DNA of 64,000 bases, from assembly GCF_002837185.1 (NCBI RefSeq), contig NZ_KZ477992.1, positions 109,865 through 173,864 of the forward strand, written 5' to 3'. Source of the stretch: Pseudomonas fluorescens (GTDB taxonomy: Bacteria > Pseudomonadota > Gammaproteobacteria > Pseudomonadales > Pseudomonadaceae). Below the pieces are notes generated by a model. The model worked only from the letters and a program-made list of their open reading frames with translations, did not search any database and had not been told where the DNA came from. Position numbers and translations under genes: made by a program. Below, in pieces: positions 1 to 13,024 of the stretch (the stretch's first letter is position 1; every line of letters begins with the position of its first letter).

Positions 1-270
1 ACAGAGCCGGCGATGTTCGGCGTGAACCTGCGCTTCAAGTTTCCATTCTATGCCGCGCTGCTGGGCTCGGCGCTGGGCAGCATTTTCCTGTCGCTGAACA
101 AGGTGCAGGCGTCGGCCATCGGCGTCGGTGGCCTGCCTGGATTTATCTCGATTGTGCCAAGCGCCATTCCGATGTTTGTGATCGGCATGGTCGTGGCGAT
201 TGTCGTGCCCTTTGTTGTGACCTGTGTGTTGAGCATGAAGATTGTTCGGCCTGGATACAGGGTCGCCTGA
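1..270 (+). CDS. treP: Trehalose-specific PTS permease EIIBC, C-terminal end (partial)
   Basis: This is the last 89 codons of a gene that begins before the window. The reading frame opens with TEPAMFGVNLR, the Glu-Pro loop typical of sugar-PTS EIIC domains of the glucose/sucrose/trehalose class, followed by two hydrophobic membrane segments. EIIC carries the sugar across the inner membrane while EIIB phosphorylates it. The trehalose assignment comes from context: the next gene is a phosphotrehalase-type GH13 enzyme, and a porin and soluble PTS components follow. A sucrose or other disaccharide permease cannot be excluded from this fragment alone. Confidence 0.85.
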   Translation, partial: TEPAMFGVNLRFKFPFYAALLGSALGSIFLSLNKVQASAIGVGGLPGFISIVPSAIPMFVIGMVVAIVVPFVVTCVLSMKIVRPGYRVA

Positions 271-279
271 TCCATCGCT

Positions 280-347
280 ATCGGGGGCAAGCCCCCTCCC
301 ACAGGGGAATGTATTTCAAATGTGGGAGGGGGCTTGCCCCCGATGAG
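280..347. repeat. REP doublet (main family), treP-treC gap
   Basis: Two inverted copies of the GC-rich REP core (GGGGGCTTGCCCCCGAT) face each other across a short AT-rich spacer and can fold into one long hairpin. It lies just after the treP stop codon and could stabilise or end the upstream message. Confidence 0.9.
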
Positions 348-388
348 GCCCGCACGGCCAGCACCCAATTCTACTGAAGGAACCCACC

Positions 389-2035
389 ATGCAGACCTGG
401 CAACACTCGGTGATCTACCAAATCTACCCCAAAAGCTTCCACAGCCACGCGGGTAACGCTACCGGTGACCTGCTGGGCATCGTCGACAAGCTCGACTACC
501 TGCAATGGCTGGGCATCGATTGCCTGTGGATCACCCCGTTCCTGCGCTCGCCGCAACGCGACAACGGCTACGACATCAGCGACTACTACGCCATCGACCC
601 GAGCTACGGGACCATGGCCGATTGCGACCTGTTGATCAGCGAAGCGGCCAAGCGCGGCATCAGGCTGATGCTCGATATCGTGGTCAACCACACCTCTGTC
701 GAGCATGAGTGGTTTCAGCAGGCGCGCAGCAGCCTCGACAATCCCTACCGCGACTTCTATATCTGGCGCGACCAGCCGAACAACTGGGAATCCAAGTTCG
801 GCGGCTCGGCTTGGGAATATGAGGCGCAAACCGGCCAGTACTACCTCCACCTGTTCGACCACACCCAGGCCGACCTCAACTGGGACAACCCCAAGGTGCG
901 CGCCGAAGTTTTCAAAATGATGCGCTTCTGGCGTGACAAGGGCGTTGGCGGCTTTCGCCTGGACGTGATCAACCTGATCTCCAAGCCCGCGGATTTCCCC
1001 GACGACCACACCGATGGCCGGCGCTTCTACACCGACGGCCCGAATGTGCACGACTACCTGCACGAAATGCACCGCGAAGTCTTCGAGGGCCATGACCTGA
1101 TCAATGTCGGCGAAATGTCCTCCACCAGCCTGGAGCACTGCATTCGCTACTCCAATCCGGCGTCGAAAGAGCTGTCGATGACCTTCAACTTTCATCACCT
1201 GAAAGTCGATTACCCGAACCTGCAGAAGTGGGTGAAGGCCGAGTTCGATTTCCTGCAACTCAAGCAGATCTTCTCCGACTGGCAGTCGGGCATGCAGGCC
1301 GGTGGCGGCTGGAATGCGCTGTTCTGGTGTAACCACGACCAGCCACGGGTGGTCTCGCGGTTTGGGGATGACGGCGACCATCGCGTGGTGTCGGCCAAGA
1401 TGCTCGCCACCGCACTGCACTTGCTCCAGGGCACGCCTTATGTGTACCAGGGTGAAGAGCTGGGCATGACCAATCCGGGCTTCGACAGGATCGACCAATA
1501 CCGTGATGTGGAGACCCTGAACATCTTTCGCCTCAAGCGCAATGCCGGTGAGTCCGAGGCGTCGAGTATGGCGGCGATCATGCAGAAGTCTCGCGACAAC
1601 GGCCGCACACCGATGCAGTGGAACAGTCAACCCAACGCCGGTTTCAGCAGCGGCGAGCCGTGGATCGACATCCCGGCCAATGCGGCGCAGATCAACGTCG
1701 AGCGCCAACGGGATGATCCTGATTCGGTGTTGCATCACTACCGCGCGCTGATCGCCTTGCGTCGCCGTGAACCCCTGATCCAGGAAGGCATTTACCGCGA
1801 ACTGCTGCAAGGCCATCCCCAGGTCTGGGCGTACCTGCGCGAAGGCCGAGGCGAACGCTTGCTGGTGGTCAGCAACTTCTACGGAGCGCCGTGTGAAATC
1901 CAGTTGCCCGCGCAGGTCGTCAACGCGGCGAACGAACAGCGCCTGTTGATCAGCAATTACCCCGACTGCCCGGTGCGTACCAGCAAGGTGGTGTTGCGCC
2001 CTTATGAATCCTTCGTGCTGCACCTGACTGGGTGA
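389..2035 (+). CDS. treC: Alpha,alpha-phosphotrehalase (trehalose-6-phosphate hydrolase)
   Basis: The 548-residue protein is a GH13 alpha-glucosidase-type enzyme that would split imported trehalose 6-phosphate into glucose and glucose 6-phosphate in the cytoplasm. The sequence opens WQHSVIYQIYPKSF, the usual start of this family. The conserved GH13 regions are all visible: DIVVNH at about residues 96-101, FRLDVINL with the nucleophile Asp192, GEMSS with the acid/base Glu242, and NHDQPR with Asp317. It has no signal peptide. It sits 118 bp after treP, from which a REP doublet separates it. An oligo-1,6-glucosidase would look similar; the PTS neighbours decide for phosphotrehalase. Confidence 0.9.
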   Translation: MQTWQHSVIYQIYPKSFHSHAGNATGDLLGIVDKLDYLQWLGIDCLWITPFLRSPQRDNGYDISDYYAIDPSYGTMADCDLLISEAAKRGIRLMLDIVVNHTSVEHEWFQQARSSLDNPYRDFYIWRDQPNNWESKFGGSAWEYEAQTGQYYLHLFDHTQADLNWDNPKVRAEVFKMMRFWRDKGVGGFRLDVINLISKPADFPDDHTDGRRFYTDGPNVHDYLHEMHREVFEGHDLINVGEMSSTSLEHCIRYSNPASKELSMTFNFHHLKVDYPNLQKWVKAEFDFLQLKQIFSDWQSGMQAGGGWNALFWCNHDQPRVVSRFGDDGDHRVVSAKMLATALHLLQGTPYVYQGEELGMTNPGFDRIDQYRDVETLNIFRLKRNAGESEASSMAAIMQKSRDNGRTPMQWNSQPNAGFSSGEPWIDIPANAAQINVERQRDDPDSVLHHYRALIALRRREPLIQEGIYRELLQGHPQVWAYLREGRGERLLVVSNFYGAPCEIQLPAQVVNAANEQRLLISNYPDCPVRTSKVVLRPYESFVLHLTG

Positions 2036-2040
2036 AATGC

Positions 2041-3420
<1,380 letters not shown>

Positions 3421-3430
3421 CTCGTACTGA

Positions 3431-3458
3431 TGGGGGAGGGGCCAAGCCTCCTCCCACA
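3431..3458. repeat. Single, imperfect REP-like palindrome
   Basis: One degenerate palindrome (GGGGGAGGGGCC / CCTCCTCCCA) sits just after the porin stop codon. It resembles half of the main REP family and could act as a 3' stabilising hairpin. Confidence 0.5.
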
Positions 3459-3506
3459 TTTGATCTTCGTTTCCCATGAATTTAAAGAACAACAACAGGT
3501 GAAGCC

Positions 3507-6038
3507 ATGAACCCCTCTCAACCCCTGGAACTGCTGGCACCCCTGTCCGGAATGCTGCTGGCGCTGGATCAGGTGCCGGACCCGGTATTTTCCAGCCGCA
3601 TGATCGGTGATGGTGTGTGCATCGATCCCACCTCGCAGACCCTCTGTGCACCGCTGGCCGGAGTGATCAGCAATATTCAGGACAGCGGCCATGCGGTCAG
3701 CGTCACCGACGACAACGGCGTACAGGTGCTGATGCATATCGGCCTGGATACCGTGAGCCTGGCAGGCAAGGGCTTTACCCGCCTGGTCGAAGAGGGCCAG
3801 CGGGTGACGGCCGGCCAGCCGTTGATCGAGTTCGACGCCGACTATGTCGCGCTCAATGCGCGCAGTGTGTTGACCTTGATGCTGGTAGTCAGTGGCGAGC
3901 CGTTCGTGGTGCTGGCGGCGCAGGGCGACCTGATTGAAGAGGGCCGGCCGGTGCTGCGACTCTCGCCCGGCGCGGCAGCGGCAGACGCGAATGAGCAGCA
4001 GGGCTCGGCGCTGTTCTCCAAACCGCTGACCTTGCTCAATGCCCACGGCTTGCACGCTCGCCCTGCGGCGGTGCTGGCCCAGGCGGCGAAAGGCTTCAGT
4101 TCAAGCATCTACCTGCACAAGCAGACCCAGAGTGTCAACGCCAAGTCGTTGGTGGCGATCATGGCGCTGCAAACCGTGCAGGGCGACACCTTGCAGGTGA
4201 GCGCGGCGGGTGAAGACGCCGAGGCCGCGATCCGGGCGCTGGCGGCATTGTTGGCCGAGGGCTGTGGCGAAACGGTGGTGGCTGCGGCTGAACGGCTTGA
4301 GCCTGCCGCGCCGGTGTCGTCGGCTGCGCTGCTGCGCGGGGTATGTGCGTCACCGGGCTCGGCGTTCGGCCAGGTGGTCCAGGTGGCCGAGCCTGCGCTG
4401 ACTATTACTGAAGCCGGCGCCGGCGAAGCCACCGAGCGCGATGCACTGGTGCGCGGCCTGCTGGCGGCCAACGAGGCCTTGCAACGCTTGCAAGCCGGCG
4501 CCGCCGGCAGTGCCCGGGCCGACATCTTCCGCGCCCATCAGGAGCTGCTTGAAGACCCGACACTGCTCGAGCAGGCCCACCTGTTGCTGGCCAAGGGCAA
4601 GAGCGCAGCATTTGCCTGGAACAGCGCCACCGCCGCCACGGCTAAATTGTTCCAGGGCCTGGGCAATGCGTTGCTCGCCGAGCGTGCGGCAGACCTGTCC
4701 GACGTCGGCCGGCGCGTGCTCAAACTGATTCTGGGTGTTGAGGACCGCGCCTGGACCCTGCCGGAGCGGGCGATCCTGATCGCCGAGCAACTGACCCCCT
4801 CGCAAACCGCGAATCTCGATACCCGCAAGGTGTTGGGGTTTGTCACGGTCGGCGGCGGCGCTACCAGTCACGTCGCAATCCTCGCTCGCGCGCTGGGCAT
4901 TCCCGCCCTCTGTGGTGCGCCCGCTGACGTATTGGCGTTGGCCGAGGGTACGCACGTGCTTCTTGACGCCGATCAGGGCGAACTGCACCTGGAGCCGGAC
5001 CAGGTCGACATCGACCACTCCCAGGCGGCCCGTGCGCGACAGGGGGTGCGACGTCAACGCGAAGTGGCCGAGGCCGCCCAGGCTGCCGTCACCCGTGACG
5101 GCCATCACGTCGACGTCACGGCCAACGTCGCCTCGTTGCAGGACGTGGAGCAGTCCCTGGCCCTGGGCGGCGAAGGTGTCGGCCTGTTGCGTTCGGAATT
5201 TCTCTACCTGGACCGCAACCGCGCGCCCAGCCCCGCCGAGCAGGCCGGCACCTATCGCGCCATTGCCCGTGCCCTGGGCACCGAGCGCAATCTGGTGGTG
5301 CGCACCCTGGATGTCGGCGGCGACAAACCGCTGGCCTATGTACCGATGGAAGCCGAAACCAACCCGTTCCTGGGCTTGCGCGGTATTCGCCTGTGCCTGG
5401 AGCGGCCGGAGCTGTTGCGCGAACAGTTTCGCGCAATCCTCGCCTGTGCCGGGCTGGCGCGGCTGCACATCATGTTGCCGATGGTCAGCCTGCTTTCGGA
5501 GCTGCATCTGGCGCGCAAGGTGCTCGAGGAGGAAGCGCGGGCACTCGGGCTCAGCGAGTTGCCAAAGTTGGGCATCATGATTGAAGTGCCATCCGCCGCG
5601 TTGATGGCCGATGTGTTCGCGCCCCATGTGGATTTCTTTTCCATCGGTACCAATGACCTGACCCAGTACACCCTGGCCATGGATCGCGACCACCCACGCC
5701 TGGCCAGCCAGGCCGACAGTTTTCACCCGGCGGTGCTGCGCCTGATCGCTACTACGGTCAAGGCTGCCCATGCCCATGGCAAGTGGGTGGGCGTATGCGG
5801 TGCGCTGGCCTCCGAAACCCTGGCGGTGCCGGTGTTGATCGGACTGGGCGTGGATGAACTGTCGGTCAGCGTGCAGTTGATCCCGAGCATCAAGGCCACG
5901 GTGCGTGAACTGGACCTGGTCGACTGCCAGATCATCGCCCGGCAGGTGCTGGGCCTGGAAGAAGCCGGCCAGGTGCGTGAGGCTTTGCGCCTGTACCACG
6001 CCGCCACCGTTGAAACCTCATCTGTCGTGGAGCACTGA
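3507..6038 (+). CDS. PTS fusion protein EIIA-HPr-EI of the trehalose locus
   Basis: The 843-residue cytoplasmic protein joins three phosphocarriers. Residues 1-150 form a glucose-type EIIA with the active His77 in VLMHIGLDTV and partner His62. Residues about 172-255 form HPr with His183 in GLHARPA. Residues about 275-830 form enzyme I, with the phospho-His455 in GGGATSHVAILAR, the PEP-binding region TLDVGGDKPL and the C-terminal VGVCGALAS with its acid Cys. It would pass phosphate from PEP down to the EIIB of TreP. Automatic annotation often calls such genes ptsP, but it is not the nitrogen-PTS PtsP, which carries a GAF domain. It is a paralogue of NagF in this window. Confidence 0.93.
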   Translation: MNPSQPLELLAPLSGMLLALDQVPDPVFSSRMIGDGVCIDPTSQTLCAPLAGVISNIQDSGHAVSVTDDNGVQVLMHIGLDTVSLAGKGFTRLVEEGQRVTAGQPLIEFDADYVALNARSVLTLMLVVSGEPFVVLAAQGDLIEEGRPVLRLSPGAAAADANEQQGSALFSKPLTLLNAHGLHARPAAVLAQAAKGFSSSIYLHKQTQSVNAKSLVAIMALQTVQGDTLQVSAAGEDAEAAIRALAALLAEGCGETVVAAAERLEPAAPVSSAALLRGVCASPGSAFGQVVQVAEPALTITEAGAGEATERDALVRGLLAANEALQRLQAGAAGSARADIFRAHQELLEDPTLLEQAHLLLAKGKSAAFAWNSATAATAKLFQGLGNALLAERAADLSDVGRRVLKLILGVEDRAWTLPERAILIAEQLTPSQTANLDTRKVLGFVTVGGGATSHVAILARALGIPALCGAPADVLALAEGTHVLLDADQGELHLEPDQVDIDHSQAARARQGVRRQREVAEAAQAAVTRDGHHVDVTANVASLQDVEQSLALGGEGVGLLRSEFLYLDRNRAPSPAEQAGTYRAIARALGTERNLVVRTLDVGGDKPLAYVPMEAETNPFLGLRGIRLCLERPELLREQFRAILACAGLARLHIMLPMVSLLSELHLARKVLEEEARALGLSELPKLGIMIEVPSAALMADVFAPHVDFFSIGTNDLTQYTLAMDRDHPRLASQADSFHPAVLRLIATTVKAAHAHGKWVGVCGALASETLAVPVLIGLGVDELSVSVQLIPSIKATVRELDLVDCQIIARQVLGLEEAGQVREALRLYHAATVETSSVVEH

Positions 6039-6040
6039 GC

Positions 6041-6331
6041 ATGTTCGAGAAATTGCAGCAGGCGTTCTGGAAAGCCCTGACGCCGGATCTGATTGCGGAA
6101 ACGGTCGCAGCGCCGGCGGGGGAGAGCCTGTTACCGGTCGATGTGCTGAGCGCATTGGGCGGCGAGGCCAACCTCAGGTCGCAACAACGCGTAGCGCTGA
6201 CGCGGGTGCGGGTGCAGTTGAAAGAGGCGGGGCGGTTGGATGAGTCAGCGCTGAAAGCGGCGGGCGTGCCGGGCGTCATGGTGTTGGCGGGGGGCGTGGT
6301 CCATCTGCTCACCGGTCTCCAAGCCAAGTAG
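6041..6331 (+). CDS. Small EIIB-like protein lacking the phosphorylatable cysteine
   Basis: The 96-residue protein starts two bases after the EIIA-HPr-EI gene and is surely co-translated with it. Residues about 34-92 (LSALGGEANL... VALTRVRVQL ...GGVVHLLTG) match the fold pattern of glucose-class EIIB domains, including the start LSALGG and the T-R-x-R-V strand. The position that should be the phosphocysteine is Ala52 (family C-x-T-R, here A-L-T-R). It therefore cannot carry phosphate in the normal way. The closest look-alike in the window is the second EIIB domain of NagE, which has the same Cys-to-Ala change. A regulatory or scaffold role is an inference. Confidence 0.75.
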   Translation: MFEKLQQAFWKALTPDLIAETVAAPAGESLLPVDVLSALGGEANLRSQQRVALTRVRVQLKEAGRLDESALKAAGVPGVMVLAGGVVHLLTGLQAK

Positions 6332-6340
6332 AGGTCAAAA

Positions 6341-6430
6341 TGTGGGTGGGGGCTTGCCCCCGATGGCGGTCTGTCAGTCAATCCATCCAGTGACTGACAC
6401 TCCCTCATCGGGGGCAAGCCCCCTCCCACA
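6341..6430. repeat. REP doublet (main family)
   Basis: Two inverted REP cores enclose GTCAGTCA / TGACTGAC, which extends the potential hairpin. It lies between the convergent EIIB-like gene and mltF, where a bidirectional transcription stop would be useful. Confidence 0.9.
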
Positions 6431-6451
6431 TTGCTCTATGGAGCATTGGGT

Positions 6452-8149
<1,698 letters not shown>

Positions 8150-8199
8150 CTAGAATGCACGGCCTCAAAGCACACCCCCTTCCCGAGGCTGTCCCGAAG

Positions 8200-11100
8200 A
8201 TGTTGATCCTGCGCGGCGCTCCTGCCCTTTCTGCCTTTCGCCACAGCAAACTCCTTGAGCAACTGAGCCAGAAGGTTCCAGCTGTTACAGGCCTGTATGC
8301 TGAATTTGCTCACTTCGCCGACGTAACCGGCGTCTTGACCGCCGACGAACAGCAAGTGCTCGCACGCCTTCTGAAGTACGGCCCCAGCGTTCCCGTTCAA
8401 GAGCCGACCGGCCGCTTGTTCCTGGTGCTGCCGCGGTTCGGCACCATCTCGCCGTGGTCGAGCAAGGCCAGTGACATCGCCCGCAACTGCGGCCTGGACA
8501 AAATCCAGCGCCTGGAGCGTGGTATCGCGTTCTACGTGGCCGGCCAGTTCAGCGATGCCGACGCCGAGCTGATCGCCAGCAGCCTGCACGATCGCATGAC
8601 CCAGATCATCGTCAGCCAGTTGGAGCAGGCTGCCGGGCTGTTCAGCCACGCCGAAGCCAGGCCACTGACGGCGATCGACCTGCTCGGCGGTGGCCGCGCC
8701 GCCCTCGAGAAGGCCAATACCGAACTGGGCCTGGCCCTGGCCGAAGACGAGATCGACTACCTGGTCAACGCCTTTACCGGCTTGAAGCGCAACCCCCACG
8801 ACATCGAACTGATGATGTTCGCCCAGGCCAACTCCGAGCATTGCCGTCACAAGATCTTCAACGCCAGTTGGGACATCGACGGCCAGAGCCAGGAAAAAAG
8901 CCTGTTCGGCATGATCAAGAACACCTACGTGATGCACAGCGAAGGCGTTCTGTCGGCTTATAAGGACAACGCCTCGGTGATCGTCGGCTCCGTCGCCGGC
9001 CGCTTCTTCCCGGACCCGGAAACCCGCCAGTACGGCGCGGTGCAGGAGCCGGTGCACATCCTGATGAAGGTTGAAACCCACAACCACCCGACTGCGATTG
9101 CCCCATTCCCTGGCGCAGCTACCGGTTCGGGCGGCGAAATCCGTGACGAAGGTGCCACCGGCCGGGGCGCCAAGCCCAAGGCGGGCCTTACCGGGTTCAC
9201 CGTGTCCAACCTGCAGATCCCAGGCTTCGAACAGCCATGGGAAGTGCCGTACGGCAAGCCCGAGCGCATCGTCACCGCGCTGGACATCATGATCGAAGGC
9301 CCGCTGGGCGGCGCCGCGTTCAACAACGAATTCGGGCGCCCGGCGCTGACCGGTTACTTCCGTACCTTCGAACAATCCATCACCACCCCTCGTGGGGATG
9401 AAGTGCGCGGCTACCACAAGCCGATCATGTTGGCCGGCGGCATGGGCAACATCCGTGAAGAACACGTCAAGAAAGGCGAGATCCTGGTCGGTTCCAAGCT
9501 GATCGTGCTCGGCGGCCCGGCGATGTTGATCGGCCTGGGTGGCGGCGCTGCCTCTTCCATGGCCACCGGCACCAGTTCGGCCGACCTCGACTTCGCTTCC
9601 GTACAGCGCGAAAACCCCGAGATGGAACGCCGCTGCCAGGAAGTCATCGACCGTTGCTGGCAGTTGGGTGACAAGAACCCGATCAGCTTCATCCACGACG
9701 TCGGCGCCGGTGGTTTGTCCAACGCCTTCCCGGAACTGGTCAACGATGGCGACCGTGGTGGCCGTTTCGAGCTGCGCAACATTCCAAACGACGAGCCGGG
9801 CATGGCCCCGCACGAAATCTGGAGCAACGAATCCCAGGAACGCTACGTACTGGCCGTTGGCCCTGAAGACTTTGCGCGCTTCCAGGCCATCTGCGAACGC
9901 GAGCGCTGCCCGTTTGCCGTGGTCGGCGAAGCCACTGCCGAGCCGCAGCTTACTGTTACAGATAGCCACTTCGGCAACAGCCCGGTGGACATGCCGCTCG
10001 AAGTGCTGCTGGGCAAAGCCCCGCGCATGCACCGTTCGGCGGTACGTGAAAGCGAGCTGGGCGATGATTTCGACCCAAGCACGCTGGACTTGTCCGACAG
10101 CATCGAGCGCGTGCTGCACCACCCGGCCGTGGCGAGCAAAAGCTTCCTGATCACCATCGGCGACCGCACCATCACCGGCCTGGTTGCCCGTGACCAAATG
10201 GTCGGTCCGTGGCAGGTGCCGGTAGCCGACGTTGCCGTCACCGCCACCAGCTTCGACGTCTACACCGGTGAAGCCATGGCCATGGGCGAGCGTACGCCGC
10301 TGGCCCTGCTGGACGCTCCGGCGTCGGGCCGCATGGCCATCGGTGAAACCCTGACCAACATCGCGGCCTCGCGCATCGGCAAGCTGTCCGACATCAAACT
10401 GTCGGCCAACTGGATGTCCGCTGCCGGTCACCCGGGTGAAGATGCACGCCTCTACGACACGGTCAAAGCCGTCGGCATGGAGCTGTGCCCTGAGCTGGGT
10501 ATCACCATTCCGGTGGGCAAGGACTCCATGTCCATGGCCACCCGTTGGAACGAGGGCGGCACCGACAAGAGCGTCACCTCGCCGCTGTCGTTGATCGTCA
10601 CCGGTTTCGCGCCGGTCACTGACATCCGCCAGACCCTGACCCCGCAATTGCGCATGGACAAGGGCACCACCGATCTGATCCTGATCGACCTGGGCCGTGG
10701 CCAGAACCGCATGGGCGCCTCGATCCTGGCGCAGACTCACGGCAAGCTCGGCAGACACGCGCCGGATGTCGACGACGCCGAAGACCTCAAAGCGTTCTTT
10801 GCCGTGATCCAGGGCTTGAATGCCGACGGTCACGTGTTGGCATACCACGACCGTTCCGACGGTGGTTTGCTGACCAGCGTCGTGGAAATGGCCTTCGCCG
10901 GTCATTGCGGCCTGAACATCGTGCTCGACAGCGTTGCCGAGGATGCCGCCGAGATCAACGGCATCCTGTTCAACGAAGAGTTGGGGGCGGTGATCCAGGT
11001 GCGCCAGGACGCTACCCCGGATGTGCTCGCACAGTTCAGCGCCGCCGGCCTGGACGACTGCGTGGCGGTGATTGGCCAGCCAATCAACAACGGTGAAGTC

Positions 11101-12096
11101 AATATCTCCTTCAATGGCGACACCGTATTTGCCGGCCAGCGCCGTCTGCTGCAACGCCAGTGGGCAGAGACCAGTTATCAGGTCCAGCGCCTGCGCGACA
11201 ACGTCGACTGCGCCGAGCAGGAATTCGACGCGATCCTGGAAGAAGACAATCCGGGCCTGAGCACCATGCTCAGCTTCGACGTCAACCAGGACATCGCCGC
11301 GCCCTACATCAAGAAAGGCATCCGCCCACAGGTTGCCGTGCTGCGTGAGCAGGGCGTCAACGGCCAGGTGGAAATGGCGGCGGCGTTCGACCGTGCCGGG
11401 TTCAATGCGATCGACGTGCACATGAGCGACATCCTCGCCGGTCGCGTCGACCTCAACGAGTTCAAAGGCCTGGTGGCCTGCGGTGGTTTCTCCTACGGCG
11501 ACGTACTGGGTGCCGGCGAAGGCTGGGCCAAGTCGGCCCTGTTCAACAGCCGCGCCCGCGACGCGTTCCAGGGTTTCTTCGAGCGCAACGACAGCTTCAC
11601 CCTGGGCGTGTGCAACGGTTGCCAGATGATGTCCAACCTCAGCGAACTGATCCCGGGCAGCGAGTTCTGGCCGCACTTTGTGCGTAACCGTTCCGAGCAG
11701 TTCGAAGCCCGTGTCGCCATGGTGCAGGTGCAGGAATCCAACTCGATCTTCCTGCAGGGCATGGCCGGTTCGCGCATGCCAATCGCCATCGCCCACGGCG
11801 AAGGCCATGCCGAGTTCGCCAGCGAAGAAGCGCTGCTCGAAGCTGACCTGTCCGGCACCGTGGCCCTGCGCTTTGTCGATAACCACGGCAAAGTCACCGA
11901 AAGCTACCCGGCCAACCCGAACGGCTCGCCGCGCGGGATCACCGGCCTCACCAGCCGCGACGGTCGCGTCACCATCATGATGCCGCACCCGGAGCGCGTA
12001 TTCCGCGCCGTGCAGAACTCGTGGCGCCCGGAAGAGTGGAACGAAGACGGCGCCTGGATGCGCATGTTCCGCAACGCCCGTGTGTGGGTGAACTAA
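8200..12096 (+). CDS. purL: Phosphoribosylformylglycinamidine synthase
   Basis: The 1298-residue single-chain enzyme makes FGAM from FGAR, glutamine and ATP in purine synthesis. The start at [13 protein letters not shown] gives the length usual for gamma-proteobacteria; the open frame extends upstream without support. Visible landmarks are the N-terminal PurS-like part, the two AIR-synthase type halves ([22 protein letters not shown] is cut here to HNHPTAI), and the C-terminal glutamine amidotransferase with [16 protein letters not shown], the nucleophile Cys in [10 protein letters not shown], and the His/Glu of the triad near [17 protein letters not shown] box at 8151-8156 may be its -10. 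Confidence 0.97.
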   Translation: MLILRGAPALSAFRHSKLLEQLSQKVPAVTGLYAEFAHFADVTGVLTADEQQVLARLLKYGPSVPVQEPTGRLFLVLPRFGTISPWSSKASDIARNCGLDKIQRLERGIAFYVAGQFSDADAELIASSLHDRMTQIIVSQLEQAAGLFSHAEARPLTAIDLLGGGRAALEKANTELGLALAEDEIDYLVNAFTGLKRNPHDIELMMFAQANSEHCRHKIFNASWDIDGQSQEKSLFGMIKNTYVMHSEGVLSAYKDNASVIVGSVAGRFFPDPETRQYGAVQEPVHILMKVETHNHPTAIAPFPGAATGSGGEIRDEGATGRGAKPKAGLTGFTVSNLQIPGFEQPWEVPYGKPERIVTALDIMIEGPLGGAAFNNEFGRPALTGYFRTFEQSITTPRGDEVRGYHKPIMLAGGMGNIREEHVKKGEILVGSKLIVLGGPAMLIGLGGGAASSMATGTSSADLDFASVQRENPEMERRCQEVIDRCWQLGDKNPISFIHDVGAGGLSNAFPELVNDGDRGGRFELRNIPNDEPGMAPHEIWSNESQERYVLAVGPEDFARFQAICERERCPFAVVGEATAEPQLTVTDSHFGNSPVDMPLEVLLGKAPRMHRSAVRESELGDDFDPSTLDLSDSIERVLHHPAVASKSFLITIGDRTITGLVARDQMVGPWQVPVADVAVTATSFDVYTGEAMAMGERTPLALLDAPASGRMAIGETLTNIAASRIGKLSDIKLSANWMSAAGHPGEDARLYDTVKAVGMELCPELGITIPVGKDSMSMATRWNEGGTDKSVTSPLSLIVTGFAPVTDIRQTLTPQLRMDKGTTDLILIDLGRGQNRMGASILAQTHGKLGRHAPDVDDAEDLKAFFAVIQGLNADGHVLAYHDRSDGGLLTSVVEMAFAGHCGLNIVLDSVAEDAAEINGILFNEELGAVIQVRQDATPDVLAQFSAAGLDDCVAVIGQPINNGEVNISFNGDTVFAGQRRLLQRQWAETSYQVQRLRDNVDCAEQEFDAILEEDNPGLSTMLSFDVNQDIAAPYIKKGIRPQVAVLREQGVNGQVEMAAAFDRAGFNAIDVHMSDILAGRVDLNEFKGLVACGGFSYGDVLGAGEGWAKSALFNSRARDAFQGFFERNDSFTLGVCNGCQMMSNLSELIPGSEFWPHFVRNRSEQFEARVAMVQVQESNSIFLQGMAGSRMPIAIAHGEGHAEFASEEALLEADLSGTVALRFVDNHGKVTESYPANPNGSPRGITGLTSRDGRVTIMMPHPERVFRAVQNSWRPEEWNEDGAWMRMFRNARVWVN

Positions 12097-12100
12097 GGCC

Positions 12101-12412
12101 GTGTACAAGCTCGCCTTCTTCGTACCCGACAGCCACGTGGAGACGGTGAAAACCGCCGTCTTCGCCGCCGGCGGCGGGCGCATCGGCGACTACGACAGCT
12201 GCGCCTGGCAAGTGCTGGGCCAGGGCCAATTCCGCGCGCTGGACGGCAGCCAGCCGTTTATCGGGCAGGTGGGCCAGGTTGAAGTGGTTGAGGAATGGAA
12301 GGTTGAGCTGGTGGTGGCGGATGAGTTGATTGTGGCTGTAGTGGCTGCTTTGAAGCTGAGCCATCCGTATGAGACACCGGCGTACGAGGTGTGGCAGTTG
12401 GCGGATTTTTAA
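12101..12412 (+). CDS. NIF3/YqfO-like small protein
   Basis: The 103-residue protein begins with GTG four bases after the purL stop codon. It resembles the inserted PII/CutA-like domain of YqfO (NGG1p-interacting factor 3) proteins: VYKLAFFVPDSHVETVKTAV near the start and SHPYETPAYEVWQL at the end. As I recall, P. aeruginosa has the same small gene between purL and nagE. Its biochemical role is unknown. Its 3' end matters here: the last roughly 20 codons plus the terminator are repeated near 15.2 kb, at the far side of the pectin lyase gene. Confidence 0.8.
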   Translation: MYKLAFFVPDSHVETVKTAVFAAGGGRIGDYDSCAWQVLGQGQFRALDGSQPFIGQVGQVEVVEEWKVELVVADELIVAVVAALKLSHPYETPAYEVWQLADF

Positions 12413-12434
12413 TCGGCTGGCTGTATAAACAAGC

Positions 12435-12472
12435 AACCCGCTGGGCCAGTTTGGTCAGCGGGTTTTTTGTTG
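12435..12472 (+). terminator. Intrinsic terminator, copy 0 of the 38-bp repeat
   Basis: CCCGCTG / CAGCGGG stem followed by six T. It ends the yqfO-like gene. It is identical over 38 bp to the copy at 15285 and differs by one base from the copy at 13972. Confidence 0.92.
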
Positions 12473-12486
12473 CCTTTCAAGGCCTC

Positions 12487-12558
12487 TCGGGGGCAAGCCC
12501 CCTCCCACATTTTGAATTGCGAATACCTTCAGGTGTGGGAGGGGGCTTGCCCCCGATG
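12487..12558. repeat. REP doublet (main family)
   Basis: Inverted REP cores around a 25-bp AT-rich spacer. It stands directly after the yqfO-like terminator and before the first head repeat of the accessory block. Confidence 0.9.
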
Positions 12559-12583
12559 GCGTCCGCCCAGGCGCCTCAGACCT

Positions 12584-12615
12584 TTCCGACAAGCCTTTCA
12601 GGTTGTCCCTCGGAA
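12584..12615 (+). repeat. Head repeat A (32 bp)
   Basis: Starts TTCCGACAAG and ends CCTCGGAA; the ends can pair. It differs at one position from head repeat B at 13379 and matches 22 of 32 positions of C at 15366. Each copy precedes a cargo gene of the accessory block. Confidence 0.75.
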
Positions 12616-12704
12616 CCTGTCTTCCTAGCCTATCGGTTTGAATTTTCTAGGCGGTGCAGTGATATGAGTCTGACGATCAAGACCGATATGCGGTTATTGC
12701 AGAG

Positions 12705-12723
12705 TGTGATGTATCACATCACA
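12705..12723. promoter_or_regulatory. Candidate HigA operator
   Basis: A perfect inverted repeat, TGTGATG and CATCACA around five bases, ends 8 bp before the higB start codon. Antitoxins of the HigA type bind such sites to repress their own operon. The assignment is an inference from position and symmetry. Confidence 0.6.
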
Positions 12724-12731
12724 ATCGCACC

Positions 12732-13010
12732 ATGATCGTTAGTTGGAAACATAAAGGCCTTCGTGTTTTTTATGAAACTGGCTCAACCAAAGGGATCAAT
12801 GCGAACCATGCAAATCGCTTGCGCCGTGTCTTGCTGATTTTAGACAGTGCGAGTCACTGGAGCGATCTGGAACTGCCAGGTTGGCGCTTCCATCGCTTGA
12901 AGGGAGACCTTGTCGACTATTGGTCGGTGAGCATCACTGGCAACTGGCGAATCATATTTCGTATGTTCGACGATCAGGTCGAGCTGGTCGACTATCTCGA
13001 TTACCACTGA
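12732..13010 (+). CDS. higB: HigB-type toxin (RelE/ParE superfamily)
   Basis: The 92-residue protein is a likely ribosome-dependent mRNA interferase. It shows the HigB pattern: a start MIVSWKHKGLRVFYETG, the middle LPGWRFHRLKGD and the C-terminal TGNWRIIFRMFDDQVELVDYLDYH, which is the core strand pair with basic and aromatic residues used for RNA cutting. The toxin gene comes first and the antitoxin second, the order typical of higBA. The gap to higA is 14 bp. Base composition is less GC-rich than in purL, in line with mobile origin. Confidence 0.88.
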   Translation: MIVSWKHKGLRVFYETGSTKGINANHANRLRRVLLILDSASHWSDLELPGWRFHRLKGDLVDYWSVSITGNWRIIFRMFDDQVELVDYLDYH

Positions 13011-13024
13011 GAAGGGGTCTGTTT

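Noticed and set aside
4350..5999. Minus-strand open frame opposite the EIIA-HPr-EI gene
   Set aside because: Same type of shadow; low-complexity composition and no ribosome site.
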